From positions 566,200 to 630,199 of the forward strand of contig JBFXKW010000002.1 of NCBI GenBank assembly GCA_050173345.1: a stretch of DNA of 64,000 bases, given 5' to 3'. The DNA comes from SHWC01 sp050173345 (GTDB lineage Bacteria > Pseudomonadota > Alphaproteobacteria > UBA828). The translations under genes and the position numbers were made by a program. Positions 43,922 through 53,762 of this stretch are shown one piece after another (the first letter of the stretch is position 1; each line of letters starts with the position of its first letter). The notes beneath the pieces were generated by a model. That model worked only from the letters and a program-made list of their open reading frames with translations, made no database searches and had not been told where the DNA came from.

Positions 43922-45130
43922 ATGGCAAGCAAGCGAAACCTGGGAAGCCTGACGCGGCGCGCGGCCTTGGCCGGCGCCGCAGCGCTGGCGTTGGCGCTGA
44001 GCGCACATGCCGGGCCGGCGGGCGCGGCGGGCGAGGAGGAGCTGGTCTGGGGCGCCTCGCTGCCTCTGACCGGCCCGTTCGCCAAGGCGGGACAGCTCGG
44101 CGAGCAGGGCCTGCGCGCCTTCATCGAGTACACGAACGCGACCGGCGGCATCAGCGGCCGCAAGATTCGCCTGGTTGCGCAGGACAGCGGCTATGTGCCG
44201 GACAAGGCGCTCGGCATCTTCAAGCAGGTCATGGCATCCGAGAAGAACGTCGTCGTCTTCTACGGCGACAGCACGGGCTTCGCGAAGCTGGTCGCGCCCG
44301 AGCTGAACGACCGCTACAAGATCCTGGTCGGCGGCACCTCGTTCTCGACCGAGCTGGCGGATCCCGAGAAGTATCCGTTCCAGTTCATGCCTGGGCCAAC
44401 CTATGCCGACCAGATCGGCATCCTGATGAAATACATCGCGGACAATGCCGGCGACCGGCCGCCGCGCGTCGTGATGTTCTACTCCAATACCGAGTTCGGG
44501 CGTGACCCGATCGAGGCGGCGAAGACGCAGGCCAAGGCGCTCGGCATCGAGATCGTCGAGGAGATCGAGACCAAGCCGGCGGGCGTCGACGTGGCGCCCG
44601 AGGTGCTCAAGCTCAGGCGCGCCGAGCCCGACTACGTCATCTTCCACGGCTTCGTCACCAGCGTGTGGCCGGAGGTGATGAAGCAGGCGCTGCAATCGGG
44701 CGTGAAGGCGATGTTCATGGGCACGTTCTGGGCCATGGAGCCCGCCATCGTGAAGGAGATGGGCCCGCTCGCCGACTACTACATGGGCGTGTTCCCCTAC
44801 CGCTATTTCGGCGAGCAGGCGGATTCGGCGACCCTGCAGACCATGGCGCAGGTGACGCAAGCCGAATACCTGCCGAGCTATTTCCTGCAGACCTGGTTCT
44901 CCGGCATGATCGTCAAGGAGGTGATCCAGCGCACCTTGGATGCCGGCAAGCCGCTCACCGGCGAGAACCTCAAGGCAACGCTCGATTCGATCGAGAACTG
45001 GGATACCGGCGGCCTGATCGGCGTGCCGGTTACCTTCCGCAACAACGCGATCCCGGTCGGGCGCATCTACAAGGGCAATTCGGCGACCGGCACGCTCGAG
45101 CCGGCCTCGGACTGGATCGTGCTGGAATAA
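43922..45130 (+). CDS. Liv-type ABC transporter substrate-binding protein (LivK-like)
   Basis: 402 residues with a signal peptide containing TRRAALAGAAALALALSAHA (Tat-like RR but weak). The mature part has WGASLPLTGPFAKAGQLGEQGLRAFIEYTNATGG, the periplasmic type 1 binding fold. Such proteins bind amino acids, amides, aromatic acids or urea. The neighbouring acyl-CoA synthetase hints at a carboxylic acid, the upstream amidase at an amide. Confidence 0.93.
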   Translation: MASKRNLGSLTRRAALAGAAALALALSAHAGPAGAAGEEELVWGASLPLTGPFAKAGQLGEQGLRAFIEYTNATGGISGRKIRLVAQDSGYVPDKALGIFKQVMASEKNVVVFYGDSTGFAKLVAPELNDRYKILVGGTSFSTELADPEKYPFQFMPGPTYADQIGILMKYIADNAGDRPPRVVMFYSNTEFGRDPIEAAKTQAKALGIEIVEEIETKPAGVDVAPEVLKLRRAEPDYVIFHGFVTSVWPEVMKQALQSGVKAMFMGTFWAMEPAIVKEMGPLADYYMGVFPYRYFGEQADSATLQTMAQVTQAEYLPSYFLQTWFSGMIVKEVIQRTLDAGKPLTGENLKATLDSIENWDTGGLIGVPVTFRNNAIPVGRIYKGNSATGTLEPASDWIVLE

Positions 45131-45152
45131 TCGACGCGCCTGCGGAGGCCGC

Positions 45153-45950
<798 letters not shown>

Positions 45951-45951
45951 G

Positions 45952-47796
45952 ATGACACGCGACGAAACACTCCCCGCCATCGGCGAACGTACGCTGCCCC
46001 AGTGGCTCGCCTGGCGCGCGGCGGACCACCCGGAATGCGTCGCGCTGCGCCAGAAGGCCCTCGGCATCTGGCAGCCTGTGACCTGGCGGCAATATTTCGA
46101 GCAGGCCGGCGCGGTGGCGCACGGCCTCGCCGCACTTGGCTACGGCCCGGGCACCCATGTCGCCATCCTCTCCGAGAACCGTAGAGAGTGGGTCATCGCG
46201 CAGATGGGCATCGGCCTCGCGCGCGGCGTCTGCGTCGGCGTCTATGCGACGAGCCCGGCCGGCGAGGTCGGCTATGTGCTCGATCACTCGGGGAGCGTGG
46301 TCGTGATCTGCGAGGACCAGGAGCAGGCCGACAAGCTGATCGAGATCAGGCCCTCGCTCGCTCACGTGCGCCGCGTCGTGGTCATGGATACCAGGGGCCT
46401 GCGCCGCTATGGCGATCCCTGGCTGATCAGCTTCGATGCATTGATCGCCGAGGGCGAGCGCCACCGCGCCGTGCATCCTGGCCTGATCGAGGCCAACCTC
46501 GCGGCGCAACGGCTCGACGACATCGCGCTCCTGGTCTACACCTCGGGCTCGACCGGCCGGCCCAAGGGCGCCATGCTGAGCTGGCGCAACATCGGCACCG
46601 CGGCCGAGAGCGCCGCCGCCAACCGGGGCTTCGGCCCGCACGATTCCTGCCTCTCCTACCTGCCGCTCTGCCATGTCGCCGAGCAGCTCTTCTCGGTGAC
46701 GCTCGGCGTCGGCGCCGGGCTGCAGGTCAATTTCGGCGAATCGCTGCGCACCGTGCAGGCCGATCTGCGCGAGATCGCGCCGACCGCCTTCCTCGGCGTG
46801 CCGCGCATCTGGGAGAAGATGCATTCGCTGCTCAGGGTCAAGCTCGAGGAGGCCGGCGGGCTCCGGCTCTGGCTGTTCCGGCGCGGCTTCGCCGCCTGCC
46901 GGCCGTTCTGCGACGTGCCGCCGAAGCGCCGCAGCCTGAAGCAGCGGCTGACCTTCCTCCTCTTCTACTGGCTGGTCTTCCGCCCGCTCCAGCAGCATCT
47001 CGGCCTCGCCCGCGCGCGCGTCATGCTCTCCGGCGCGGCGCCGATCTCGCCCGAGGTGCTCGCCTTCTTCCGCACGATCGGCCTGCCCGTGTGCGAGGCG
47101 TTCGGCATGACCGAGACGGCGGCGCTCGGCTTCATCCAGAACCCCTCGGCGTTCATCACGGGCAGCGTCGGCCCGCCGCTCGCGAAGGTCGAAGCGCGCA
47201 TCGCCGAGGACGGCGAATTGCTCATGCGCGGCCCCATGGTGTTCCAGGGCTATTACCGCGACGAGGCGGCGACGCGGGACGCGCTCAAGGACGGCTGGCT
47301 GCACACCGGCGACTTGGCCGAGGAGATCGGCGGCCAATACCGCATCGTCGGGCGCAAGAAGGAGGTGCTGATCACCGCCGGCGGCAAGAACCTGTCGCCG
47401 AGCGAGCTCGAGAACAACCTCAAGGTCAGCCCCTACATCAAGGAGGCGATCGTCTGCGGCGACCGCCGGCCCTACCTCGTCGCGCTCGTCCAGATCGACT
47501 ATGACAACGTCGCCAACTGGGCCGAGCGCGAGGGCATCGCCTTCACGGGCTTCAAAAACCTCGCCGAGAACCCCGCGGTCCACGCTCTGATCGACGCGGA
47601 GGTCGCGCGCGCCAACGAGCGCGTCGCCCATGTCGCGCAGGTACGACGCTTCGAGCTTCTGACCAAGGAGCTCGACCATGACGACGACGAGATGACCGCG
47701 ACCCAGAAGGTACGCCGTGCCCGCATCCACGAAAAATACGGTGCGGCGATCGACCGGCTCTACGGCGAGCGCATCCCCGGCGCCGCCGCAGACTAG
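45952..47796 (+). CDS. AMP-binding long-chain-type acyl-CoA synthetase
   Basis: 614 residues. The P-loop is LLVYTSGSTGRPKGAMLSW, the adenylate motif EAFGMTETAALGFI, and the hinge GWLHTGDLAEEIGGQYRIVGRKKEVLITAGGKNLSPSELE. It activates a carboxylic acid to its CoA thioester at the membrane or in the cytoplasm. It directly follows livF by one base, so it is in the transporter operon, which suggests that the imported substrate is an acid trapped as a CoA ester. The 3' end overlaps the convergent GMC gene by 4 bp. Confidence 0.92.
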   Translation: MTRDETLPAIGERTLPQWLAWRAADHPECVALRQKALGIWQPVTWRQYFEQAGAVAHGLAALGYGPGTHVAILSENRREWVIAQMGIGLARGVCVGVYATSPAGEVGYVLDHSGSVVVICEDQEQADKLIEIRPSLAHVRRVVVMDTRGLRRYGDPWLISFDALIAEGERHRAVHPGLIEANLAAQRLDDIALLVYTSGSTGRPKGAMLSWRNIGTAAESAAANRGFGPHDSCLSYLPLCHVAEQLFSVTLGVGAGLQVNFGESLRTVQADLREIAPTAFLGVPRIWEKMHSLLRVKLEEAGGLRLWLFRRGFAACRPFCDVPPKRRSLKQRLTFLLFYWLVFRPLQQHLGLARARVMLSGAAPISPEVLAFFRTIGLPVCEAFGMTETAALGFIQNPSAFITGSVGPPLAKVEARIAEDGELLMRGPMVFQGYYRDEAATRDALKDGWLHTGDLAEEIGGQYRIVGRKKEVLITAGGKNLSPSELENNLKVSPYIKEAIVCGDRRPYLVALVQIDYDNVANWAEREGIAFTGFKNLAENPAVHALIDAEVARANERVAHVAQVRRFELLTKELDHDDDEMTATQKVRRARIHEKYGAAIDRLYGERIPGAAAD

Positions 47797-49436
47797 ATGG
47801 CTGCCGGCGGCAGCGTCGGGCGGCCGAGAATGAGGTCCGCCGCCTTCTCGGCGACCATCACCACCGCCGCGTTGATGTTGCCGCGCACCAGCGACGGCAC
47901 GGCCGAGGCATCGACCACGCGCAAGCCCTCCGTACCGCGAACACGCAGCGCCTGATCGACGACCGCCATCTCATTCTTCTCCGTGCCCATGCGGCAGGTG
48001 CCGAGCGGATGATGCACGGTGATCGAGGTGCGCCGGATATGGGCATCGATCTCGGCATCGCTTGTCTTGTCCGCACCGGGTGCGATCTCGCTCGCGATGA
48101 AGCGGGCGAGCGCGGGTTGGCCCGCGATCTCGCGGGCGAGGCGCACGCCGCTGCGCAGCACCGCCCAATCGGCATCCGTCGAAAGGAAATTCTGCCAGAT
48201 GCGCGGATGCGCCGCGGGGTCGGCCGATTTCAGCGTCACCGCGCCGCGGCTCTCCGGCTGCAGCATGACGATGCGCGTGGCAAAGCCGTCAGGAAACGGC
48301 TTCTTGAACGGGCTGAGATAGGGCCAGGCGCCGAGCGGCGCCGCGGTGAACAGGAACTGCAGGTCGGGCAGCGCGAGATCGGGCCTGCTCCTGAGGAACG
48401 CTGTGATGCCGCCCGGCACGTCGGCGGCCGGGCCCTTGCCCGCGAGATAGGCCGCGGCGAGCGCGCGCACCACGCGGTCATAGCGCATCATGTGCCAGAA
48501 CGGGCCGGGCTCGCGGCGCCGGTACATCAGGATCACCGAGACATGGTCCTGCAGATTCCTGCCGACGCCCGGCAGGTTCACCCGGACCGGGATGCCATGC
48601 GCGGCAAGCTCGGCCGCTCCGCCGATGCCTGAGATCATGAGAAGCTGCGGCGTGTTGATCACGCCGCCGGCGAGGATCACCTCGCGCGCGGCATAAGCGG
48701 TCTTGCGCTCGCCGCGCTGCACATAGTCGATCCCGGTCGCGCGCACACCCTCGAACCGGATACCGGTGGCGAGCGCCTCGATCCGCACCGTCAGGTTCCG
48801 GCGGCGGCGCACCGGATGGAGATAGGCGGTCGCGCCGCTGCAGCGCCGGCCGTTCCTGATCGTCATCTGCAGCCGGCCGAAGCCGTCCTGCAGCGCGCCG
48901 TTATAGTCGTCGGTCCAGCCATGCCCGGCCGAGGTGCCGGCCTCGCCGAACGCTTCGACCAGCGGGTCCTGGTACTTGCAGAACTGCGTGTTGAGCGGCC
49001 CGTCGCCGCCACGATAAGGGCTCGCGCCGCCCTCCCAGCTCTCCTGCCTGCGCAGGTAGGGCAGCGCGTGGGCGTAGGACCAATCAACAAGACCGGCCTT
49101 CGCCCAGCCGTCATAGTCGGCGCGATTGCCGCGCACATAGGCCATGGCGTTGACCGAGGACGAGCCGCCGATCACCTTGCCGCGCGCGCACTCGACCGTG
49201 CGGTTGTCGACGTTCGGCTCGGGCTCGCAGAAATACATCCAGTCGTGCAGGCGGTTCTGCAGGATGCGGCCCCAGGCGAGCGGGATGTGGATCCACGGGT
49301 CGCGGTCCCAGTCGCCGGCCTCGAGCAGCAGCACCTTGACGTCGGGATCGGCGCTCAGCCGGTGCGCCAGGGTGCAGCCCGCCGAGCCCGCGCCGACGAT
49401 CACATAGTCGAAGCTCTCGCGGCCCGCCTCAGCCAT
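47793..49436 (-). CDS. GMC family FAD-dependent oxidoreductase
   Basis: 547 residues. The FAD-binding DYVIVGAGSAGCTLAHRLSAD is at 10-30, the GMC signature ARGKVIGGSSSVNAMAYVRGN in the middle, REVILAGGVINTPQLLMISG follows, and the catalytic His lies in TVHHPLGTCRMGTE, with VRGNINAAVVMVAEKAADLI near the end. It has choline-dehydrogenase-like length and oxidises an alcohol to an aldehyde or acid. In the M. loti B6 pathway both pyridoxine 4-oxidase and 4-pyridoxate dehydrogenase are GMC enzymes, and this gene is two genes from the B6 transaminase, so either is a candidate. No hydrophobic C-terminal anchor is seen. Confidence 0.9.
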   Translation of the reverse strand: MAEAGRESFDYVIVGAGSAGCTLAHRLSADPDVKVLLLEAGDWDRDPWIHIPLAWGRILQNRLHDWMYFCEPEPNVDNRTVECARGKVIGGSSSVNAMAYVRGNRADYDGWAKAGLVDWSYAHALPYLRRQESWEGGASPYRGGDGPLNTQFCKYQDPLVEAFGEAGTSAGHGWTDDYNGALQDGFGRLQMTIRNGRRCSGATAYLHPVRRRRNLTVRIEALATGIRFEGVRATGIDYVQRGERKTAYAAREVILAGGVINTPQLLMISGIGGAAELAAHGIPVRVNLPGVGRNLQDHVSVILMYRRREPGPFWHMMRYDRVVRALAAAYLAGKGPAADVPGGITAFLRSRPDLALPDLQFLFTAAPLGAWPYLSPFKKPFPDGFATRIVMLQPESRGAVTLKSADPAAHPRIWQNFLSTDADWAVLRSGVRLAREIAGQPALARFIASEIAPGADKTSDAEIDAHIRRTSITVHHPLGTCRMGTEKNEMAVVDQALRVRGTEGLRVVDASAVPSLVRGNINAAVVMVAEKAADLILGRPTLPPAAI

Positions 49437-49454
49437 CGCGTGCCCTTCCGGCCC

Positions 49455-49865
49455 TCAGCGGCACAGCGGCGTCCGCGCAGCCGCGCACGCCACGCCGAGG
49501 CTCTGCCGCGCCGGCTCGCGCAGCGGGGTCAGGTCCAAGGCGACGCGCGTGCCGTCCCATTGCGCGTCGAGGCCGCAATAGACGTTCTCGACAGCCATGA
49601 GACGGCCGCCCTCGCCGGATACGAACAGCGCGCCGGACGACGCCGCGCGCTGCAGGTCAAGCTCGCGCGTCTCGCCCGGCGCCAGGCGATGGTCCGCCAG
49701 GGTCACGAAATGCGCGAGCACGACCTGGCAGCGCAGCACGGCATCGGCCGCCTCGTTCCGGATGCCGAGCCGCACCGGCGCATGATCGCCCTCGCGCTCC
49801 GCGGCATGGAGCGGCGCCATCGCCATCCCGAGCATGACGGCGACGATCACGGATGCTGTCTTCAA
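49455..49865 (-). CDS. secreted protein of unknown function
   Basis: 136 residues from a TTG at 49865, chosen because GGGGGAG lies 7 bases upstream and the reading starts at the signal peptide (KTASVIVAVMLGMAMAPLHAAE). ATG codons further in would cut the signal. The mature part, about 112 residues, has several cysteines (LRCQVV, VYCGLD and two near the C-terminus) that could form disulphides. I do not recognise the family. It is 18 bp upstream of the GMC gene on the same strand, so probably cotranscribed, and divergent from the B6 transaminase. Confidence 0.6.
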   Translation of the reverse strand: MKTASVIVAVMLGMAMAPLHAAEREGDHAPVRLGIRNEAADAVLRCQVVLAHFVTLADHRLAPGETRELDLQRAASSGALFVSGEGGRLMAVENVYCGLDAQWDGTRVALDLTPLREPARQSLGVACAAARTPLCR

Positions 49866-49931
49866 CGATCGGCTCCCCCGAACTGACGGCGCGGCAGTAT
49901 AGCCAATCGCCCGGCGCGCCTCGAAGCGCGA

Positions 49932-49949
49932 ACCAATCGACCGAATGGT
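49932..49949. promoter_or_regulatory. operator-like imperfect palindrome upstream of the B6 transaminase
   Basis: ACCAATCGACCGAATGGT, an 18-base imperfect palindrome, lies 92 bases upstream of the transaminase start in the divergent gap with the secreted-protein/GMC genes. A near copy at 62167-62184 shares GAACCAATC and TGGT-CCG at the same spacing and lies next to a FadR/GntR regulator gene. ACCA/TGGT arms suit GntR-family dimers. Confidence 0.55.
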
Positions 49950-50041
49950 CCCGAGCGGAGCCGCCTGCGCCAAGCCGGCTTCGCCCGCCGACGCACGCGA
50001 GCTATAGTCGTCCCGCCGCACCTCGGGAGAGCGCCTGTCCC

Positions 50042-51223
50042 ATGGCCGAGAACGCTCCGCTCAAAGCGCCGATGATCATGCTGACCTCCGGCCCGGTGAC
50101 GGTCTATCCGCGCGTGCAGGAGGCGCTGTCGCGCCCCGTCCCCTACGACTACGACCCCTATTTCCAGGCGCTCTACGAGCGGGTGAGCCTGGAGACCGGC
50201 CGGGCGCTGCGCATCGACGGGCCGGCGCTCATCCTGCACGCCGAGCCCGCGGTCGGCATCGAGGCGGCGGCGGCCTCGCTGCTCGCGCGCAAGGACACCG
50301 TGCTCAACCTCGTCTCCGGCGTCTACGGCAAGGGCTTCGGCCACTGGGCGGCGCGCTATTGCGGCCGGCTCGTCGAGCTCGAAGTGCCCTACAACGAGGC
50401 GCTCGACCCGGCGGCGGTCGAGGCCGCGCTTCGGAAGAACCCGGATGTCGCGGTCGTCGCCGCGGTCCATCACGACACGCCGTCCGGCACCATCAACCCG
50501 ATCGACGAGATCGGCGCCGTGGTGCGCAGGCACGGCGCGCTCTTCATGGTCGATGCGGTCTCTTCCTTCGCCGGCATGGACGTGCATCCCGAAGGCTGCG
50601 CCGCCGACCTCTTCGTCACCGGCCCGGGCAAGTGCCTCGGCGGCTCGCCGGGGCTGACCGTCCTCGCCGTCTCCGAGCGCGCCTGGGCGCACATGGAGGC
50701 CAACCCCGACGCGCCGCGCGCCTCGGTGCTGAGCCTGCTCGACTGGAAGGAGGCTTGGCACCGCGACCGCCCCTTCCCGTTCACTCCTTCGGTCGCCGAG
50801 GTGCACGGGCTCGAGGCCGCGATCGGCCTCTACCTGGAGGAAGGCCCCGAGGCGGTGTGGGCACGCCACGCCCTCACCGCGCGGGCCTGCCGCGCCGGCG
50901 TGCAGGCGATGGGGCTCGAGCTCTGGCCGGCGCGCGAGGCGATCGCGGCGCCGACCACGACCGCCGTGCGCATCCCGGACGGGCTGAACACCGAGCGGAT
51001 CCAAGGCGCGGCGCGCGAGCTGTTCGGCCTCACGCTGTCGGCCGGGCGGCGCGACACCTACGACAAGCTGATCCGCATCGGCCATATGGGCCCGGTCGCC
51101 GAGCCGATCTATGCGGTGGTCGCGGTCGCCGGGCTCGGCGGCGCGCTGCGCCGGCTCGGCATGACGCTCGATGTCGGCGCGGGTGTCGAGGCCGCGCTCG
51201 CCGCGATCGGAGTCAAGGGATGA
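50042..51223 (+). CDS. pyridoxamine-pyruvate transaminase
   Basis: 393 residues, fold-type I (class V) aminotransferase. It closely resembles, from memory, the M. loti enzyme: LTSGPVTVYPRVQEAL, VSGVYGKGFGHWAARY, HHDTPSGTINPIDEIGA, VTGPGKCLGGSPGLT. Lys197 (PLP lysine), Glu68, Arg336 and Arg345, the active-site set I recall for the M. loti transaminase, are all at identical numbers. The reaction is pyridoxamine plus pyruvate to pyridoxal plus L-alanine, the entry of pyridoxamine into vitamin B6 degradation. The stop overlaps the next start (ATGA). An alanine-glyoxylate transaminase is the alternative but fits less well. Confidence 0.92.
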   Translation: MAENAPLKAPMIMLTSGPVTVYPRVQEALSRPVPYDYDPYFQALYERVSLETGRALRIDGPALILHAEPAVGIEAAAASLLARKDTVLNLVSGVYGKGFGHWAARYCGRLVELEVPYNEALDPAAVEAALRKNPDVAVVAAVHHDTPSGTINPIDEIGAVVRRHGALFMVDAVSSFAGMDVHPEGCAADLFVTGPGKCLGGSPGLTVLAVSERAWAHMEANPDAPRASVLSLLDWKEAWHRDRPFPFTPSVAEVHGLEAAIGLYLEEGPEAVWARHALTARACRAGVQAMGLELWPAREAIAAPTTTAVRIPDGLNTERIQGAARELFGLTLSAGRRDTYDKLIRIGHMGPVAEPIYAVVAVAGLGGALRRLGMTLDVGAGVEAALAAIGVKG

Positions 51224-51969
51224 CCGCCATGAAACGCTTCGAAGGGCAGGTAGCGATCGTCACCGGCGCCGCACGCGGCATCGGGCGCGCGGTCGCCGAG
51301 CGCCTCGCCTCGGAAGGCGCGACGGTCGCGCTCGCCGATATCGACGAGAAGGGTGCGGGCGAGGCCGCCAAGGCGATCGGCGGCGGCGCTTTCGCCGTTG
51401 GCTGCGACATCGGCGAGCCCAAATCGGTCGCCGCGCTGCACGAGGCGGTGACGGCACGCGGCGGCAAGCTCGACGTGCTGGTCAACGCGGCGGCCATCGT
51501 GCCGTTCGTCAAATGGGACGAACTGAGCTTCGAGGAATGGCGGCGCGTCCTGCGCGTCAACCTGGATGGGCTCTATCTGATGTGCCGCGCGGCCTCCGAC
51601 CTGATGCGGCCGCGCCAGTACGGCCGCATCGTCAACATCTCGTCGAACTCGATCTTCGCCGGCACGCCCAACATGGCGCACTATGTCGCCTCCAAGGGCG
51701 GCGTGCTCGCCTTCGGCCGCGCGCTCGCGACCGAGCTCGGCGGCGACAGGATCACGGTCAACACCGTGTGCCCCGGCCTGACCGACACCGAAGGCGTGCA
51801 GCTCACCCCGCACAAGGATGCCTTCGGGTTCGTCGACATGCTCCAGGCGATCAAGGGCCGGGGCACGCCTTCCGACATCGTGCCGGCGATCGCCTTCCTC
51901 GCCTCGCCCGAGGCGCACTGGATCACCGGCCAGGCTCTCGCCGTCGACGCCGGCATGATCCGCTGGTAG
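51220..51969 (+). CDS. pyridoxal 4-dehydrogenase (short-chain dehydrogenase)
   Basis: 249 residues. SDR cofactor motif VTGAARGIG (14-22) and catalytic Ser142, Tyr155, Lys159 (SNSIFAGTPNMAHYVASKGG). Features that I recall from the M. loti tetrameric pyridoxal dehydrogenase are present: NAAAIVPFVKWDEL, AFGFVDMLQAIKGRG and the C-terminal WITGQALAVDAGMIRW. It oxidises pyridoxal to 4-pyridoxolactone with NAD. It is coupled to the transaminase by a 4-bp overlap, so pyridoxal passes directly to it. It ends 1 bp from the convergent lactonase. Confidence 0.9.
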   Translation: MTAMKRFEGQVAIVTGAARGIGRAVAERLASEGATVALADIDEKGAGEAAKAIGGGAFAVGCDIGEPKSVAALHEAVTARGGKLDVLVNAAAIVPFVKWDELSFEEWRRVLRVNLDGLYLMCRAASDLMRPRQYGRIVNISSNSIFAGTPNMAHYVASKGGVLAFGRALATELGGDRITVNTVCPGLTDTEGVQLTPHKDAFGFVDMLQAIKGRGTPSDIVPAIAFLASPEAHWITGQALAVDAGMIRW

Positions 51970-51970
51970 T

Positions 51971-52777
51971 TCAGGCGTAGAAAGCGGGCGCCTTCTTGTA
52001 GGCGGGGAAATTGTCGGGGTCGTGCGAGTAGAAGATTTCGGCGTCGTGCTTCTCGGCGAGCGCCTTGAGCCGAGCCATCGACTTCAGGCTCGCCACCGGA
52101 TCGAGGTGGAAGCTCGAAATGCACATCATGTCCATGTTGCGCTGGCTGTAGCAGGCATCCGCCGTGAACAGCATGGGCCGCCGCCCTGGAAGCTCGACCA
52201 TCAGGCTGTAATGGCCGGCGGTGTGGCCCGGCGTCTCGATCAGCCACAGGCCCTTGGCGATCTCCTGGTCGCCGGTGACGGTCTCGAAGCGCGGCGTATA
52301 GATGTCGAGCTCGGGCTCGGCGCGCACCTCGCGGCCGCGCTCGCGCATCAGGTCGGGCGCGAAGCTCAAATCCGAATAGCCGAGATGCTCGAAGGGCTGC
52401 GGGCAGCCGCAGGCTTCCAATTCCGCGGCATGGCACACCGTGCAGGCGGTGCTCAGGTGCTTGTTGCCGCCGCAATGATCGAAGTGATAGTGCGAGTTGA
52501 TGACGTAGTTGATCTCGGCCGGCCGGCGGCCGATCAGCGCTAGCTGGCCCGGTATGGTCTGCGCCTCGCTCTGGATCGGCTTCTCGAACGGCAGCACGCG
52601 CTCGACATGCGCCTTGTCGTAGCCGGTGTCGAACAGGAAGAGCCCGTCCGCGTGCTCGACCAGCACCGCATAGCAGGGAAAGCGGAACTCGCCGCCCGGC
52701 CCGCGATTCCAGAAGGCGTGGAAGCCGTCGATCACCAGCGTCCCGCCGTCGAGCAGATAGACCTTCTCGGCCGCCAT
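51971..52777 (-). CDS. 4-pyridoxolactonase (metallo-beta-lactamase fold)
   Basis: 268 residues. Zinc ligands His96, His98, Asp100 and His101 (NSHYHFDHCGG), His185 (TPGHTAGHY), Asp207 (FTADACY) and His252 (YSHDPDNF) fall at the numbers that I recall for the M. loti 4-pyridoxolactonase. The framing KVYLLDGGTLVIDGFHAFWN and GYSDLSF also match. It hydrolyses 4-pyridoxolactone to 4-pyridoxate. It is transcribed opposite to its pathway partners and is the last gene of the BMP-type transporter operon, 43 bp after the second permease. A quorum-quenching lactonase is less likely. Confidence 0.92.
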   Translation of the reverse strand: MAAEKVYLLDGGTLVIDGFHAFWNRGPGGEFRFPCYAVLVEHADGLFLFDTGYDKAHVERVLPFEKPIQSEAQTIPGQLALIGRRPAEINYVINSHYHFDHCGGNKHLSTACTVCHAAELEACGCPQPFEHLGYSDLSFAPDLMRERGREVRAEPELDIYTPRFETVTGDQEIAKGLWLIETPGHTAGHYSLMVELPGRRPMLFTADACYSQRNMDMMCISSFHLDPVASLKSMARLKALAEKHDAEIFYSHDPDNFPAYKKAPAFYA

Positions 52778-52820
52778 TGCACGCCTCCTCAGAACGGGGT
52801 GACGGGCTGCCGCCCGCCCG

Positions 52821-53762
52821 TCAGCGCTGCCCCCTATGGTAGGGAATGCCGAGCGCCGCCGGCAAATGGCTGTGCCGCGCGAACAGCACCAGCACCACCA
52901 TCACCATGGCGAAGGGCAGCATCTGCACCACGTCGGTCGGGATGTTGAGGCCGACCACCTGGAGCGCGGTGGTGAGCGCCAGGCTGCCGCCGAACAACGC
53001 GGCGCCGAGCAGCACCCAGAGCGGCCGGCCGCGCGCCAGCATGGCGAGCACGATGCCGATGAAGCCCGCGCCGTGCGTCATGAAGGGCACGAACAGCCCG
53101 GCGCCGACATTCGCCATGTAGGCGCCGCCGACGCCGGCGAGGAAGCCGGTAGCGAGCACCGCATAGGCGCGCGTCGCCCTGACGTCGACGCCGGCGGCAT
53201 CGAGCGCGGCGGGCCTGTCGCCGGCCGCCTGGAGGTTGAGCCCCATATAGGTGCGCCGGAACAGCCAGGTGATGGCCAGAACGAGCGCGACCGAGAGATA
53301 GACGACCGGATGATGCTCGAAGAAGGCCGAGCCCACCACCGGGATGTCCCTGAGCAGCGGGATGTCGAGCGTCGGCACCTCGGCCAGGCGCGGATAGGTA
53401 CGGCTGAACTGGAAGTGGTGCAGCAGCGCGGTCAGCCCCTCGGCGCCGATGGTCAGCGCGATGCCGATGACGATCTGGTTCATGGTGAGGACGACGCAGA
53501 ACAGCACCATGAGCGAGGCGACGACCGCGCCCGCCACGCCGCCGACCAGGAAGCCGAGCCAGAACGAGCCGGTATAGAACGCCACGACGAAGCCGCCATA
53601 GGCGCCCATCAGCATCATGCCCTCGATGCCGATGTTGAGCACGCCGGCCTTCTCCGAGATCTGCTCGCCGAGCCCGGCGAGCAGCAGCGGAATGCCGGCG
53701 GTAACGACACCGAACAGCAGCGCGGCGACGAAGACCTCGGTGAACAGCCCGCCCTCGCTCAT
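52821..53762 (-). CDS. BMP-type ABC transporter permease 2
   Basis: 313 residues, about eight to nine helices. VTAGIPLLLAGLGEQISEKAGVLNIGIEGMMLMGAYGGFV is the diagnostic segment of the smaller permease of BMP/nucleoside-type importers (YufQ-like). It overlaps the first permease gene by 4 bp and is followed by the pyridoxolactonase gene. Confidence 0.93.
   Translation of the reverse strand: MSEGGLFTEVFVAALLFGVVTAGIPLLLAGLGEQISEKAGVLNIGIEGMMLMGAYGGFVVAFYTGSFWLGFLVGGVAGAVVASLMVLFCVVLTMNQIVIGIALTIGAEGLTALLHHFQFSRTYPRLAEVPTLDIPLLRDIPVVGSAFFEHHPVVYLSVALVLAITWLFRRTYMGLNLQAAGDRPAALDAAGVDVRATRAYAVLATGFLAGVGGAYMANVGAGLFVPFMTHGAGFIGIVLAMLARGRPLWVLLGAALFGGSLALTTALQVVGLNIPTDVVQMLPFAMVMVVLVLFARHSHLPAALGIPYHRGQR

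Noticed and set aside
51971..52777. Quorum-quenching AHL lactonase call for the metallo-beta-lactamase-fold gene
   Set aside because: The residue positions, flanking motifs and gene context fit 4-pyridoxolactonase much better.
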